Shown: one piece after another, positions 50,866 through 60,269 of the stretch
How positions within the stretch are numbered: the stretch's first letter is position 1
Layout: the number at the start of each line of letters is the position of its first letter
Assembly: GCA_040404065.1 (NCBI GenBank)
Contig: JBBAJM010000001.1
Length of the DNA: 64,000 nucleotides
Origin: Fontibacterium sp040404065
Lineage (GTDB): Bacteria > Pseudomonadota > Alphaproteobacteria > Pelagibacterales > Pelagibacteraceae
Direction: 5' to 3' (one strand)
The notes under the pieces: model-generated
Seen by the model: only the letters and a program-made list of their open reading frames with translations
What the model was told of the DNA's origin: nothing
Database searches by the model: none
Position numbers and translations under genes: made by a program

Positions 50866-51479
50866 AATATTTTAATTAAATATTTTTTTTTACTTTTTTC
50901 TAAATGAGATGCTGCAATTTTGTTAAGTAATACATTTCTTTCTGAAAATATAAGTTCATTTTTTAATTTTTCATTATCCGAAGAATTGCCAGATTCTTTA
51001 GATATTTCTTTATCAATTTCTGTTAAATTTACATTCACTCTATTAGCGTATGTATTTTGTATTAATTTTGACCATCTCATATCGGTCTTTATTATATTTT
51101 TTAGATAATCATCTTCTATTTCATTCTGTTTAAAGAAAACATTGAGTTCTTCAGCGCTTACTTTTTTACTAGTTAAATAATTATATAAATTAATTTCAAC
51201 TTCTTGTTCTGTTACTTCAATTTTAAGATTGTCAGATTCTATATTTTTTATTTTTCTATCAATTAGAGTTTGAAGACTTTGAGTTTTTAAAGAATCTAAC
51301 TTAGAGTTATTTTGAGCTTTTGTAATAAATTTGATAAAATTAATTTCTTTATTAATGTCTAGATCAGTTATTATAGAATTATCAATAGATGCAATAACGT
51401 TATTAGATAATTCTTTTGATTTTACGTTATTTAGTAATATGCAAAATATTGCTATAAAAAAAAGAATATTTTTTTTCAT
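50862..51479 (-). CDS. surA: SurA-like periplasmic chaperone lacking PPIase domains
   Basis: A 205-residue protein with signal peptide (MKKNILFFIAIFCILLNNVKS). A SurA N-terminal chaperone domain follows: NVIASIDNSIITDLDINKEINFIK, then QTLIDRKIKNIESDNLKIEVTEQEVE. The rest is helical and ends in a short SurA-like C-terminal helix region. No parvulin PPIase domain is present; E. coli SurA has 428 residues and two such domains. It lies between lptD and pdxA exactly where surA belongs. It should escort outer-membrane proteins such as LptD by chaperone action only. Confidence 0.8.
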   Translation of the reverse strand: MKKNILFFIAIFCILLNNVKSKELSNNVIASIDNSIITDLDINKEINFIKFITKAQNNSKLDSLKTQSLQTLIDRKIKNIESDNLKIEVTEQEVEINLYNYLTSKKVSAEELNVFFKQNEIEDDYLKNIIKTDMRWSKLIQNTYANRVNVNLTEIDKEISKESGNSSDNEKLKNELIFSERNVLLNKIAASHLEKSKKKYLIKIL

Positions 51480-51489
51480 TCAATATATT

Positions 51490-53820
51490 TTATCTTCCAA
51501 GAGAAGGTATTAAGTTACTGCTTGTAAAATTTTCCCCAAATGGCAATAAAGTTATTCCAAAAAAGATACTCGTAGTTGGTTTTACATCTTGATTGGTTGA
51601 GTATGTTCTTTGAAGATAAAAACCATATCTAATACATTCATTTTCATTTTCTATAGACAATTTATGAGCGTTTGACATGTTGGTTTTAAGATTTCGATCA
51701 GTTTCAATCTTTAGCTTTGTATTATCTGTTAAGTTAGAAACCAAGTTTGCCTTTGCGTACCTTTCGCTTCCAATATATTTAGCTTTTTCATAATAATTAA
51801 GATTAATTTCTGAGGAATTGTTAATAAATTTTTTTACATTTAAATCAGAGTAGTTAATATTTGATTTACCATCTATGTCATTTTTAAGCGTTACATCAAA
51901 ATTCTTAGGCACCGTATAATTAATCTTAGTCACAAAATCTGAAGTTTTATTTTGTAGAGATGAAGTAGTTGGCATATTATTATCTGTATTAAATTTTATT
52001 ACTTGACCAATTGATATTCCAGCTTTTGCTGGTTGTTGGTTATTTCCTCCTGGCTCTTTACTTGGAATAAATTTTTCTTGCCATAACCAGTCAAAGCCTA
52101 AATTGAATGTTAAGTCTTTTTCAATCAATTCGTCACTATTCATTCTATTTAATGAAAATAAATTATCCGTTGTTAACATAGTAGTATTAGTTGTTGAATT
52201 TGACATGTTGCCCGGAGAATAACGAGTCAGTATTCTTGGTATTAAATATTGCTCACTTTCCTTTGAAAGTTTTGCGAATGGTAAAGCGGTATCAAATCCA
52301 AATATAGGATTTATTTCATTATTTAAGTTTTCTTTTGGAGCGCCATAATCTGAATAGTAGTTGATGTTGTTAATTCGCGTTAAAAATTTATAACTAACTC
52401 CTAAATCATTGTTGTAAGCTTCATTAGTTGAGTAATCTAAGTTGTTTATGAATCGTGACTTATTTTGGTTAGTATTATTGTTCTGAGCGTCAAATTTAGA
52501 ATTAAAACTAAGGTTATTTTCGTCAAATAATTTATATTTTGAGTATGTTATTTCAGGAAGCAAATATTGATATTGATTACTTTTTTGAGCTAAACTAATG
52601 TTTTGGTAGGCCGCACCTTTAAAATTTAATGTTTCATTTTTACCAAATGAATTAAAATACACTTCATTAACAAGTTGAGTGTCATCTTCTTTTACTAGAA
52701 TTCTTTTAAATCCATCGCTTGTTGAGTTTATCTTATTTACTTTCAAGTAAGTAGGGTTACTAACATTTTGAAATTTGGTATTAAATTCACTTTTATCTAA
52801 AATTTTATCATCGTAATTAAGACGCAAGTTTCCATACAGATGATGTCTTGAACCATCAGTTTGAGTTGCGTTTACATCTCTGTAACCTTTAGTGAATCCA
52901 CCCTCTAAAGACAGATCTCCATTTTTAAACGCTTCTCTATATTCGCCTAAAAAAAGAGGATTTTGTTTAAAATAATATACAGGACTAATTGTGAAATCTT
53001 TTGAGTCGGAAATTGGATAAAAGATTGGAGCTTTGATAGTTGAACCCAAACTAGTTCCTAAAGATGCAAAACTAGGTGCTAAAAATCCCGCTTCTCTTGA
53101 TACTGATGGATCGGGATGAGAAAAATATGGAGTGTATAAAATAGGAACATTATTTAAATCTAAAGTTGCATTTTTATAAATAATTTCTTTAGCTTCTTTA
53201 TCATGAATAATTTGTGAGGCATTCAAATCCCATGAGTCACAACCTTCTTTTTCATTACTTCTTTTGCAGGATGTAAATTTTCCATCTTTAATTATTGCTA
53301 TATTTCCTTTTATACTCGCCTCTCTTCCAGATAGTCTTGGTTCAACAAATTCATTAAATTTATCTCTAGATTTAAATTTCTCTTTATTAAGATTAGAGTC
53401 TAGATCATAACCAATAATTTCATTAAATTTATCATCCGCAACTATTTTTGAAAAATAATATAAATTTTTTCGGTTGTCAGAAAATTTTACTTTATTTTGA
53501 GCTATTATTATTTTTTTTTCTAAATCGTATTCAAAATTTTCAGCAAACAAAGCGTTATTTTTTGAATCTAAAAATCTTGAATTGCCAAAAGTTTTTAATA
53601 ATTGATTAGCTTTGTTGTATATAAGTCTATCAGTAAAGATTTGGTTGCCATCCTGATTCTTTGCAGACACATTACCTGTAGCTTCAATAATATTATTATC
53701 TTGAGCGTATGTTATTTTGTCAGCAGAAAAATTATAAATATCTTTTTGTTGAGCTTTTAAAGATTTTGTAGAAAAAAAAATAAATACAATGAATAGAGCT
53801 ATTAAGAATTTATTTTGCAT
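51490..53820 (-). CDS. lptD: LPS-assembly protein LptD
   Basis: A 776-residue outer-membrane protein. A signal peptide (to about residue 23) precedes an LptA-like jelly-roll (IYNFSADKITYAQDNNIIEATGNV) and a large beta-barrel with family stretches VPILYTPYFSHPDPSVSREAGFLAP and a C-terminal aromatic end. Cys residues occur as a pair in TSCKRSNEKEGCDSW and one in ECIRYGFYLQRTY, which could form a disulfide. With LptE it inserts LPS in the outer leaflet. It overlaps lptG by 11 bp. Confidence 0.95.
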   Translation of the reverse strand: MQNKFLIALFIVFIFFSTKSLKAQQKDIYNFSADKITYAQDNNIIEATGNVSAKNQDGNQIFTDRLIYNKANQLLKTFGNSRFLDSKNNALFAENFEYDLEKKIIIAQNKVKFSDNRKNLYYFSKIVADDKFNEIIGYDLDSNLNKEKFKSRDKFNEFVEPRLSGREASIKGNIAIIKDGKFTSCKRSNEKEGCDSWDLNASQIIHDKEAKEIIYKNATLDLNNVPILYTPYFSHPDPSVSREAGFLAPSFASLGTSLGSTIKAPIFYPISDSKDFTISPVYYFKQNPLFLGEYREAFKNGDLSLEGGFTKGYRDVNATQTDGSRHHLYGNLRLNYDDKILDKSEFNTKFQNVSNPTYLKVNKINSTSDGFKRILVKEDDTQLVNEVYFNSFGKNETLNFKGAAYQNISLAQKSNQYQYLLPEITYSKYKLFDENNLSFNSKFDAQNNNTNQNKSRFINNLDYSTNEAYNNDLGVSYKFLTRINNINYYSDYGAPKENLNNEINPIFGFDTALPFAKLSKESEQYLIPRILTRYSPGNMSNSTTNTTMLTTDNLFSLNRMNSDELIEKDLTFNLGFDWLWQEKFIPSKEPGGNNQQPAKAGISIGQVIKFNTDNNMPTTSSLQNKTSDFVTKINYTVPKNFDVTLKNDIDGKSNINYSDLNVKKFINNSSEINLNYYEKAKYIGSERYAKANLVSNLTDNTKLKIETDRNLKTNMSNAHKLSIENENECIRYGFYLQRTYSTNQDVKPTTSIFFGITLLPFGENFTSSNLIPSLGR

Positions 53821-54910
53821 TAACTTGAGTTATTCCAACTAAATTTATTAAAATTATGAGAAATATAGGTATCCAGACCGAAAAATCTACAGATATTATT
53901 CCTGATTTTGCAATTGTGATTGATAAATCATTTAAAAAATAAATTATTATACTGATAATAACACCATAGACTCCATATTTAAGATAATTCGAGGTTTTTC
54001 CAAGATTGATAATCATTAGCCCAGATAGAATAGACATCGCCAATAGGTAAATTGGAAATGATATTAATTTTTGATATCTAATTCTTAGATCAATAGAAGA
54101 GTATCCTTTATCTTCTAATAGTAAAATTTCTTTCTTTATATCAAATAATGATGCCGTTTCAGTATTTTTATAAATATTTTTAATTGAATTAATATTTAGT
54201 TTTGTTTCGTATTTAAAACTTTTTAAAAAATTTTCGTTATTTTTCTTTTTATTAGCATTAATTATATAAACTTTGTTTAATTCCCAAATTTGATTATTTA
54301 TAGTTCCTTCATCAGCATCAATTCTTCTAATAAAATCATTATTATTATTGTAATTATAAATAGTAATTTTCTCAAATTTGGAAAAATCCTTATTAATTTT
54401 TTCTATTCTAATTATATTTTTTTCTTTTTCTCCCTTGTCTAAAATCCATATTCCTGTTTCGTTTAGAAATACTAAGTTTTTTGTTTCATTATACTCGCTT
54501 TTAAATTCTTCATAATATCTTAAAAATGAAGAGGAAAATGGAACGATTAAAAAAACAATTAAATAACCCAAAACAAAAGATGTTAAAGCAGGAATTAGTA
54601 TAATTTGTATATTCGAGTAACCGGCAACTCTTAAAGATATCACTTCGTTATGATTATAAATCTTTAGATAAAAAACTATTCCTCCAAACAGCACTATAAA
54701 TGGAAATAAATTAACCAAGACGTTTGGTATTCTCAAAACAGAAAGCATTATAAAGTAGATAAATTTTAATTCTTTCTTAGTTTTAAAAAAATTAAATTCA
54801 TCTAAAAGGTTCATTAGAACAATTATGGAAAGCATTACTGCAATTACTACAAGCAAACTTTTTAAATATTCCTGAATGATGTACTTATTTATGGATTTTA
54901 AATTAAGCAT
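53810..54910 (-). CDS. lptG: LPS export permease LptG
   Basis: A 366-residue YjgP/YjgQ-family permease with three N-terminal helices, a periplasmic jelly-roll region (about residues 135-265) and three C-terminal helices. Together with LptF and the LptB ATPase it lifts LPS from the inner membrane. It is joined to lptF by a 1-base overlap (54910). LptF and LptG order follows the lptF-lptG-lptD arrangement of alphaproteobacteria. Confidence 0.92.
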   Translation of the reverse strand: MLNLKSINKYIIQEYLKSLLVVIAVMLSIIVLMNLLDEFNFFKTKKELKFIYFIMLSVLRIPNVLVNLFPFIVLFGGIVFYLKIYNHNEVISLRVAGYSNIQIILIPALTSFVLGYLIVFLIVPFSSSFLRYYEEFKSEYNETKNLVFLNETGIWILDKGEKEKNIIRIEKINKDFSKFEKITIYNYNNNNDFIRRIDADEGTINNQIWELNKVYIINANKKKNNENFLKSFKYETKLNINSIKNIYKNTETASLFDIKKEILLLEDKGYSSIDLRIRYQKLISFPIYLLAMSILSGLMIINLGKTSNYLKYGVYGVIISIIIYFLNDLSITIAKSGIISVDFSVWIPIFLIILINLVGITQVNAK

Positions 54911-56001
54911 TATGATTTAATATTTTCTTTATTTAGAAATCTATTAAGGACCATCCAGCAAATAAAAAAAAAGATTAGTGGTGTTATGTAGAGTGCAAAA
55001 CTGAAATTTAATTTTTTTGATGATAAATCCAAAAGCACCTCAGATAAAATTAGCGTTCCAAAACCTAAAATAGATATTATTACCTTAAGCAAATTGTAGT
55101 TCACTATGTCTTTATTTGTAATAATTAAAAAGCAAGCCAATATTATTAGAAAAGGAATAAATAACGGCATTATTATTCTGTCATTTAATTCTCCAATTGC
55201 ATTTGTTCTCTGGGTATTTTTTTCATCTAAAGCTAATTTAATTAAATCAACTACAAACATTTCATTGAACTTATAATAATCAATTGTTTTTTTATTGTAT
55301 TGGCTTAGGTCTAATGTTGTTTTATCAAAATCTAAAATAGATATTTTTCTATCTTTTCTTTCCTCCTGTATGCTACCGTCCACAAGAACGAGTAAGTTTT
55401 TATTATTATCATTAATAGCTACTCCAGATTTAGCTATAATTGTTTTTTTTACCTCTGGAGTGTCTTCAAAAAGAATAATTTCCTCTAATTCATTGATTTT
55501 ATTTTTTTTACCAACATAAATTGTTAATTTTTTTAAAGGATTATTAAAATTGTTTTGTTTTAGCAAAGGACCTATCGAGCCAACTCCAGAATTCAGAAGT
55601 AAATACCTCGAGCTATTGGTGAAATAAGGAATTATAAAAGTTCTAATAATTATAAGTATTAGAACTAGTAGTATTGATGATTTTAATAAAAAAAGTATAA
55701 AATGCTTTTTGTCAAAACCAGATAACCACAAAGCCTTTAGTTCATTATGATCTTCAAATTTAATGATTGTGACTATGAAACAAATAAAAAAAATTATTAA
55801 TAAAATTCGTGAAAAAAATTTTGGTAATATTAACGCAATGTATCGAAAGTAAGTAAAAACTGAATTACCTTCTTCTCCTATTAAATCTAATAACCTGACA
55901 GCTTGGGTAATCCAAATAATAAGTCCAAAAGCGAGAAGGATAGAGAGATAGTTCTTTAAAAACTCTTTAATAAAGTAGTATCCTAACTTGTTTTTTTTCA
56001 T
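54910..56001 (-). CDS. lptF: LPS export permease LptF
   Basis: A 363-residue partner permease of LptG, with the same six-helix plus periplasmic-domain plan. KEFLKNYLSILLAFGLIIWITQAVRLLDL and the family's coupling-helix region EDHNELKALWLSGF are clear. It is the first gene of the lptF-lptG-lptD-surA-pdxA-rsmA run and divergent from pepA with 29 bp between starts. Confidence 0.92.
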   Translation of the reverse strand: MKKNKLGYYFIKEFLKNYLSILLAFGLIIWITQAVRLLDLIGEEGNSVFTYFRYIALILPKFFSRILLIIFFICFIVTIIKFEDHNELKALWLSGFDKKHFILFLLKSSILLVLILIIIRTFIIPYFTNSSRYLLLNSGVGSIGPLLKQNNFNNPLKKLTIYVGKKNKINELEEIILFEDTPEVKKTIIAKSGVAINDNNKNLLVLVDGSIQEERKDRKISILDFDKTTLDLSQYNKKTIDYYKFNEMFVVDLIKLALDEKNTQRTNAIGELNDRIIMPLFIPFLIILACFLIITNKDIVNYNLLKVIISILGFGTLILSEVLLDLSSKKLNFSFALYITPLIFFFICWMVLNRFLNKENIKS

Positions 56002-56016
56002 TTAGATATATATATG
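55988..56016 (+). promoter_or_regulatory. Candidate promoter of pepA
   Basis: TTGTTT (55988-55993), 17-bp spacer, TATATG (56011-56016). The -35 box lies in the first codons of divergent lptF, and the -10 ends 14 bp before the pepA ATG. Confidence 0.4.
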
Positions 56017-56030
56017 ATGATCATATCATT

Positions 56031-57494
56031 ATGTTAGATTTTAAGATAATTCCAAATATAAATAATAACGCAGATTCATATATTTTCTTTTGTGATAAGA
56101 ATTTTTCACTTAGCAAAAAAAAATTATCTTTCATCGATATAAATCATAACGAAATTATCTCTATTTTATCTAAAAATAAAGATGATGACTATCATGTGTT
56201 TAATTATTACAGTTCAAAACCTAGAAAAATTATTTTCATAAATTATAAAGCTAAAACTGATTCTGAAATTCAAAATATTGGTGGCAAAGTTATTAGTGAA
56301 ATAAAATCTACAAAAGAAGTAAATGTTATTTTTTCTAATGATTCAAAGTCATTAGAAGATTATTATTTTAATTTTTTTTTAGGATGTTCACTTAAAAAAT
56401 ATTCATTTACAAAATATAAAACAATTTTTAAAAAAAATGATCACTCAAAAGAAAGCTTAATTTTTTCATTAGTTTCTTCAAACAAAAGTTTTTTTAATAA
56501 CATTATAGATAATATAAAAAATATTATTGGCGGAGTTTTTTTAACTAGAGATTTAGTGTCTGAACCGCCTAATTATTTAAATCCTGAGAAATTCGTAAGT
56601 GAAATTCAAAAACTTTCTAAATTAGGTCTTAAAGTTGAAATCTTTGATCATTCCAAAATGAAAAAAATGGGCATGAATGCCCTGTTAGGAGTTGCTCAAG
56701 GAAGTAAAAACTTACCTTATTTTGCTGTAATTACCTGGAAACCAAATAATTCCAAAAATAAGAAACCAATTTCATTTATTGGTAAGGGAGTATGTTTTGA
56801 TACTGGAGGCATCTCTTTAAAGCCAGCTAAGTTCATGGAGGATATGAAATATGATATGGCAGGCGCTGGAGCTGTAGTTGGGGTAATGAAGACTCTTGCT
56901 CTTAGAAAATCTAAATCTTACGTAATAGGAGCCGTTGCACTAGTTGAGAATATGCCTGGTGGATCCGCTCAAAGACCAGGCGATATCGTTAAATCTTACT
57001 CAGGCAAAACAATTGAAGTCTTAAACACCGATGCAGAAGGTAGATTAATTCTTGCTGATGCAATTTACTATATTGATGAAACTTATAATCCAGAATTGAT
57101 AGTAGATCTCGCAACTTTAACAGGCGCAATTGTTATTGCATTGGGAAATGAATATGCGGGATTATTTTCTAATAATGACAAACTTTCAGAAAAATTAATG
57201 AAAGCGGGCGAGATTGAAAATGAAAAACTTTGGAGATTTCCATTGCATAAAAACTACGACAAATTAATGGACTCAAAAATTGCAGATGTGCAAAATATTA
57301 ATTATTCTGGTGGAGCAGGATCAACTACAGCCGCTCAGTTTTTGCAGAGATTTTTAAAAAACAATACTCCTTGGGCTCATTTAGATATCGCGGGCATGGC
57401 TTGGACTAAAAAAGATTTAGATGTTATACCAACAGGGGCAACAGGATATGGAGTTAAACTTCTTAACAAATTTATTGAGGAAAATTACGAATAA
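56031..57494 (+). CDS. pepA: Leucyl aminopeptidase (M17)
   Basis: A 487-residue cytosolic dimetal peptidase. The active-site stretch GKGVCFDTGGISLKPAKFMEDMKYDMAGA and the signature NTDAEGRLILADA are complete, with the substrate-binding Lys and metal Asp/Glu. It releases N-terminal amino acids during peptide turnover. In many alphaproteobacteria holC lies between pepA and ndk. Here ndk follows directly with a 1-base overlap. Confidence 0.96.
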   Translation: MLDFKIIPNINNNADSYIFFCDKNFSLSKKKLSFIDINHNEIISILSKNKDDDYHVFNYYSSKPRKIIFINYKAKTDSEIQNIGGKVISEIKSTKEVNVIFSNDSKSLEDYYFNFFLGCSLKKYSFTKYKTIFKKNDHSKESLIFSLVSSNKSFFNNIIDNIKNIIGGVFLTRDLVSEPPNYLNPEKFVSEIQKLSKLGLKVEIFDHSKMKKMGMNALLGVAQGSKNLPYFAVITWKPNNSKNKKPISFIGKGVCFDTGGISLKPAKFMEDMKYDMAGAGAVVGVMKTLALRKSKSYVIGAVALVENMPGGSAQRPGDIVKSYSGKTIEVLNTDAEGRLILADAIYYIDETYNPELIVDLATLTGAIVIALGNEYAGLFSNNDKLSEKLMKAGEIENEKLWRFPLHKNYDKLMDSKIADVQNINYSGGAGSTTAAQFLQRFLKNNTPWAHLDIAGMAWTKKDLDVIPTGATGYGVKLLNKFIEENYE

Positions 57495-57895
57495 TGGAAA
57501 AAACTTTATCAATAATTAAACCTGACGCAGTTGAAAGAAATCTTATTGGACAAATTATTACTATTTTTGAAAAAAATTCTTTAAAAATTCATTCAATTAA
57601 AAAAATTCACTTAACAAAAAAAATGGCTGAAAATTTTTATTTTATCCATAAAGAAAGACCCTTTTTTAATGATCTTTGTTCTTACATGTCTTCTTCTCCA
57701 GTCGTTGTTATGGTTTTAGAAGGTAAAGATGCGGTTTCTAAAAATAGAGAAATAATGGGTGCAACAAATCCAAAAGATGCAGCAAAAGGAACAATAAGAA
57801 ATTTATATGCAATTTCTTTAGATAAAAATTCAGTTCATGGATCAGATAGTCAAGAAAACGCTAAAATTGAAATAGATTTTTTCTTTAAGGAATAA
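57494..57895 (+). CDS. ndk: Nucleoside-diphosphate kinase
   Basis: A 133-residue kinase that interconverts NDPs and NTPs. The N-terminal LSIIKPDAVERNLIGQI and the catalytic His in NSVHGSDS are present, with the substrate-binding GATNPKDAAKGTIR. It is somewhat shorter than the usual 140-150 residues. It is co-transcribed with pepA and converges with purN, 5 bp apart. Confidence 0.97.
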   Translation: MEKTLSIIKPDAVERNLIGQIITIFEKNSLKIHSIKKIHLTKKMAENFYFIHKERPFFNDLCSYMSSSPVVVMVLEGKDAVSKNREIMGATNPKDAAKGTIRNLYAISLDKNSVHGSDSQENAKIEIDFFFKE

Positions 57896-57900
57896 TTAAG

Positions 57901-58479
57901 TTAAGTCAATTTACTACACACAAGATCTAAGGCTTTCGGATAGATCTTATGTTCAATTTTAAGAACTCTTTTTGCCAAAGTTGCAGGTGAGTCTTTTTTT
58001 AATATTTTAATTTTTCTTTGAATAATTATTTTTCCAGAATCAAGTTTAGCATTTACGTAATGAACTGTTGATCCAGCATATTTATCTTTAGCCTCAATTG
58101 CTCTTTTATGTGTGTCTAGGCCTTTATATTTTGGCAACAAAGAAGGATGTATATTAATAATTTTAAATTTACATTTATCAATAAAACTTTTTGAAAGAAT
58201 TTTCATAAATCCTGCTAAGCATAAAAGTTGAGTTTTGTTTTTATTTAAATAATTTATTGCCTTTTTTTCAAAGGCTTCTTTCTTTTTTTCAATTGCGTAA
58301 TATAGAATCTTATTTTTTTTTGCGAACAACAAGCCTTTTGCACTTTTTTTATTTGAAATAACTAATTTTATCTTCCAATCAGTATTATTTTTTTTTGAAT
58401 ACTTTATTAGTTCTTTAAGATTAGAACCTCTACCAGAAATAAAAACACCAACATTAATATTTCCAGTTAATTTTTTCAT
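57901..58479 (-). CDS. purN: Phosphoribosylglycinamide formyltransferase
   Basis: A 192-residue transferase that adds the first formyl group in purine synthesis from 10-formyl-tetrahydrofolate. The GVFISGRGSNLKELI start, the catalytic INIHPSLLPKYKG and GSTVHYVNAKLDSGKII are intact. The start overlaps purM by 26 bp, so the two are tightly coupled. Confidence 0.95.
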   Translation of the reverse strand: MKKLTGNINVGVFISGRGSNLKELIKYSKKNNTDWKIKLVISNKKSAKGLLFAKKNKILYYAIEKKKEAFEKKAINYLNKNKTQLLCLAGFMKILSKSFIDKCKFKIINIHPSLLPKYKGLDTHKRAIEAKDKYAGSTVHYVNAKLDSGKIIIQRKIKILKKDSPATLAKRVLKIEHKIYPKALDLVCSKLT

Positions 58480-59506
58480 TTAATAAGATCTTTTTATTAC
58501 TATTGGCTTTAGTAACGTGCCCAATTTCATATGGTTTGAATTTTTTATTAAAAACTTCTTGTATTTTTTTTGAATTTTTTTTATCTGTTATAATACAAAA
58601 GCCAACTCCACAGTTGAATGTTTTTAACATTTCTTCATCATTAACACCTTTTGATTTAATCCATTTTATTACTTTGTTAGGCTTAATTTTTGAAAGATCT
58701 ATTTTGGCACAAAAATTATCTGGAATAACTCTTGGTAAATTTTCAACAAGACCTCCTCCTGTAATATGAGCGCATCCTTTAATTAATTTCATACTATGTA
58801 GTTTCAATATTTCTTTAACGTAAATCTGTGTAGGAGTTAAAAGATTTTTATATAAATTTTTGTTGTCTTTAACTTTAATTTTTTTATCTCTTAAAATTTT
58901 TCTTATTAAAGAATAACCGTTCGAATGAGCGCCAGATGAAGGCACTCCCAATATAACATCGCCGTGTTTAATATTATTTCCAGTGATTACATTTTTTTTT
59001 CCAACAATTCCAACTGCAAACCCAGCTAAATCAAATGAGTCACCAGAATAAATTCCCGGCATTTCTGCTGTTTCGCCACCAGACAATGAACAACCAGCAA
59101 TTCTACATCCTGCTGCTATTCCAGATAATATTTGTTTGTATTTTTTCTCAATAACTTTTGGAATAGCTATGTAGTCTAAAAAAATTACAGGTTTTGCACC
59201 TTGTACAATCAGGTCATTCACACACATTGCGACAAGATCAATTCCTATAGTTCTGAAGTCATTAAGATGATTAGCAATTTCTAGCTTAGTTCCAACACCG
59301 TCAGTTGAAGTTACTATTAATGGGTTTTTTATTTTATATTGCCCTAAATCAAATAAAGATCCAAAGCCTCCAATATTTTTGAAATTTTTTACTTCGCTTC
59401 CTTTAATTTTCGTTGATTTAGATAGCTTAGATATAAATTTTACTAAATTTGTGGTTTTTTTTATATCAACGCCACTTTTGAGATAGGTAAAATTAGAATT
59501 ATTCAT
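58454..59506 (-). CDS. purM: Phosphoribosylformylglycinamidine cyclo-ligase
   Basis: A 350-residue AIR synthetase of the PurM/PurL ATP-grasp-like fold. VTSTDGVGTKLEIA, AMCVNDLIVQGAKPVIFLDYIA, the GGETAEMPGIY signature and HITGGGLVENLPRVI are all present. It converts FGAM to AIR. It is the upstream gene of purM-purN and divergent from the Hda-like gene (100 bp). Confidence 0.97.
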   Translation of the reverse strand: MNNSNFTYLKSGVDIKKTTNLVKFISKLSKSTKIKGSEVKNFKNIGGFGSLFDLGQYKIKNPLIVTSTDGVGTKLEIANHLNDFRTIGIDLVAMCVNDLIVQGAKPVIFLDYIAIPKVIEKKYKQILSGIAAGCRIAGCSLSGGETAEMPGIYSGDSFDLAGFAVGIVGKKNVITGNNIKHGDVILGVPSSGAHSNGYSLIRKILRDKKIKVKDNKNLYKNLLTPTQIYVKEILKLHSMKLIKGCAHITGGGLVENLPRVIPDNFCAKIDLSKIKPNKVIKWIKSKGVNDEEMLKTFNCGVGFCIITDKKNSKKIQEVFNKKFKPYEIGHVTKANSNKKILLNEKINWKY

Positions 59507-59582
59507 TAATAAATATTAACACTTCAGCAATACACTTGTTTTGTTATTTTACAAACAGTTTTTAAATAAGATTTTTTAGAAA

Positions 59583-59588
59583 TATAAT
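59583..59588 (+). promoter_or_regulatory. Consensus -10 box for the Hda-like gene
   Basis: A perfect TATAAT in the 100-bp purM/hdaA gap, ending 18 bp before the ATG at 59607. A weak TTTTAA (59560-59565) is at 17-bp spacing. Confidence 0.4.
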
Positions 59589-59606
59589 GTAGTTTTATGT
59601 TTTTTT

Positions 59607-60269
59607 ATGAAAGATCAAATAATTTTTAAATTTCCAGAAAATAGTTTTTATTATGCTGAGGATTTTTGCGTTGGTGAAAATAATTATGAGGCCTACAAAC
59701 TAATACAACAGTGGCCTAATTGGGATTTTAAAGCAATCAATATTTACGGCCCCAATAAGTCTGGAAAATCTTATTTAACAAAAATATTTTCAGACAAGAC
59801 TGATTCTAAAATTTTTAGAGCAAAAGATGTTAGTAAAAATAATCTAGATTCTATACTAAACCAAAAAATATTAATTATTGAAGATATAGAGTTATTTAGT
59901 GATGAAGTTCTTTTTCAAACCGTACTTAATGATTTTATAAGTAAAAATAAATTTATATATTTAACCTCAAAAATTCCTGCAGGAAAAATTCCATTTAAGT
60001 TAAAAGATTTAATATCAAGACTTAATTCGACTGCTGCGGTTGCCATATCTAATCCTTCTGATGATTTATTTTATCAAATCTTAACCAAAATGCTTTCCGA
60101 TAAACAAATTAATATCACTGCAAAAGAAATTAATTTTATTCTAAAAAATATTGAAAGAACTTATGAAGCGGCATCACGTTTTGTTAAAGCATTGGATGAG
60201 TTATCTTTGCTGTATAAAAAAAAAATAAATACGAAAATTATTACCCAAGCATTTAGTGATATTAATTAA
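59607..60269 (+). CDS. hdaA: DnaA-related regulatory ATPase (Hda/HdaA-like)
   Basis: A 220-residue AAA+ protein with P-loop IYGPNKSGKSYL (about residues 47-58), Walker B ILIIEDIELF and the C-terminal helical lid. It lacks the DnaA DNA-binding domain, as Hda proteins do. Hda with the beta clamp stimulates ATP hydrolysis by DnaA to block re-initiation. A purM-hdaA neighbourhood is common in alphaproteobacteria. A clamp-binding motif at the extreme N terminus may be DQIIFKF, which is weak. It overlaps convergent rnd by 8 bp. Confidence 0.87.
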   Translation: MKDQIIFKFPENSFYYAEDFCVGENNYEAYKLIQQWPNWDFKAINIYGPNKSGKSYLTKIFSDKTDSKIFRAKDVSKNNLDSILNQKILIIEDIELFSDEVLFQTVLNDFISKNKFIYLTSKIPAGKIPFKLKDLISRLNSTAAVAISNPSDDLFYQILTKMLSDKQINITAKEINFILKNIERTYEAASRFVKALDELSLLYKKKINTKIITQAFSDIN

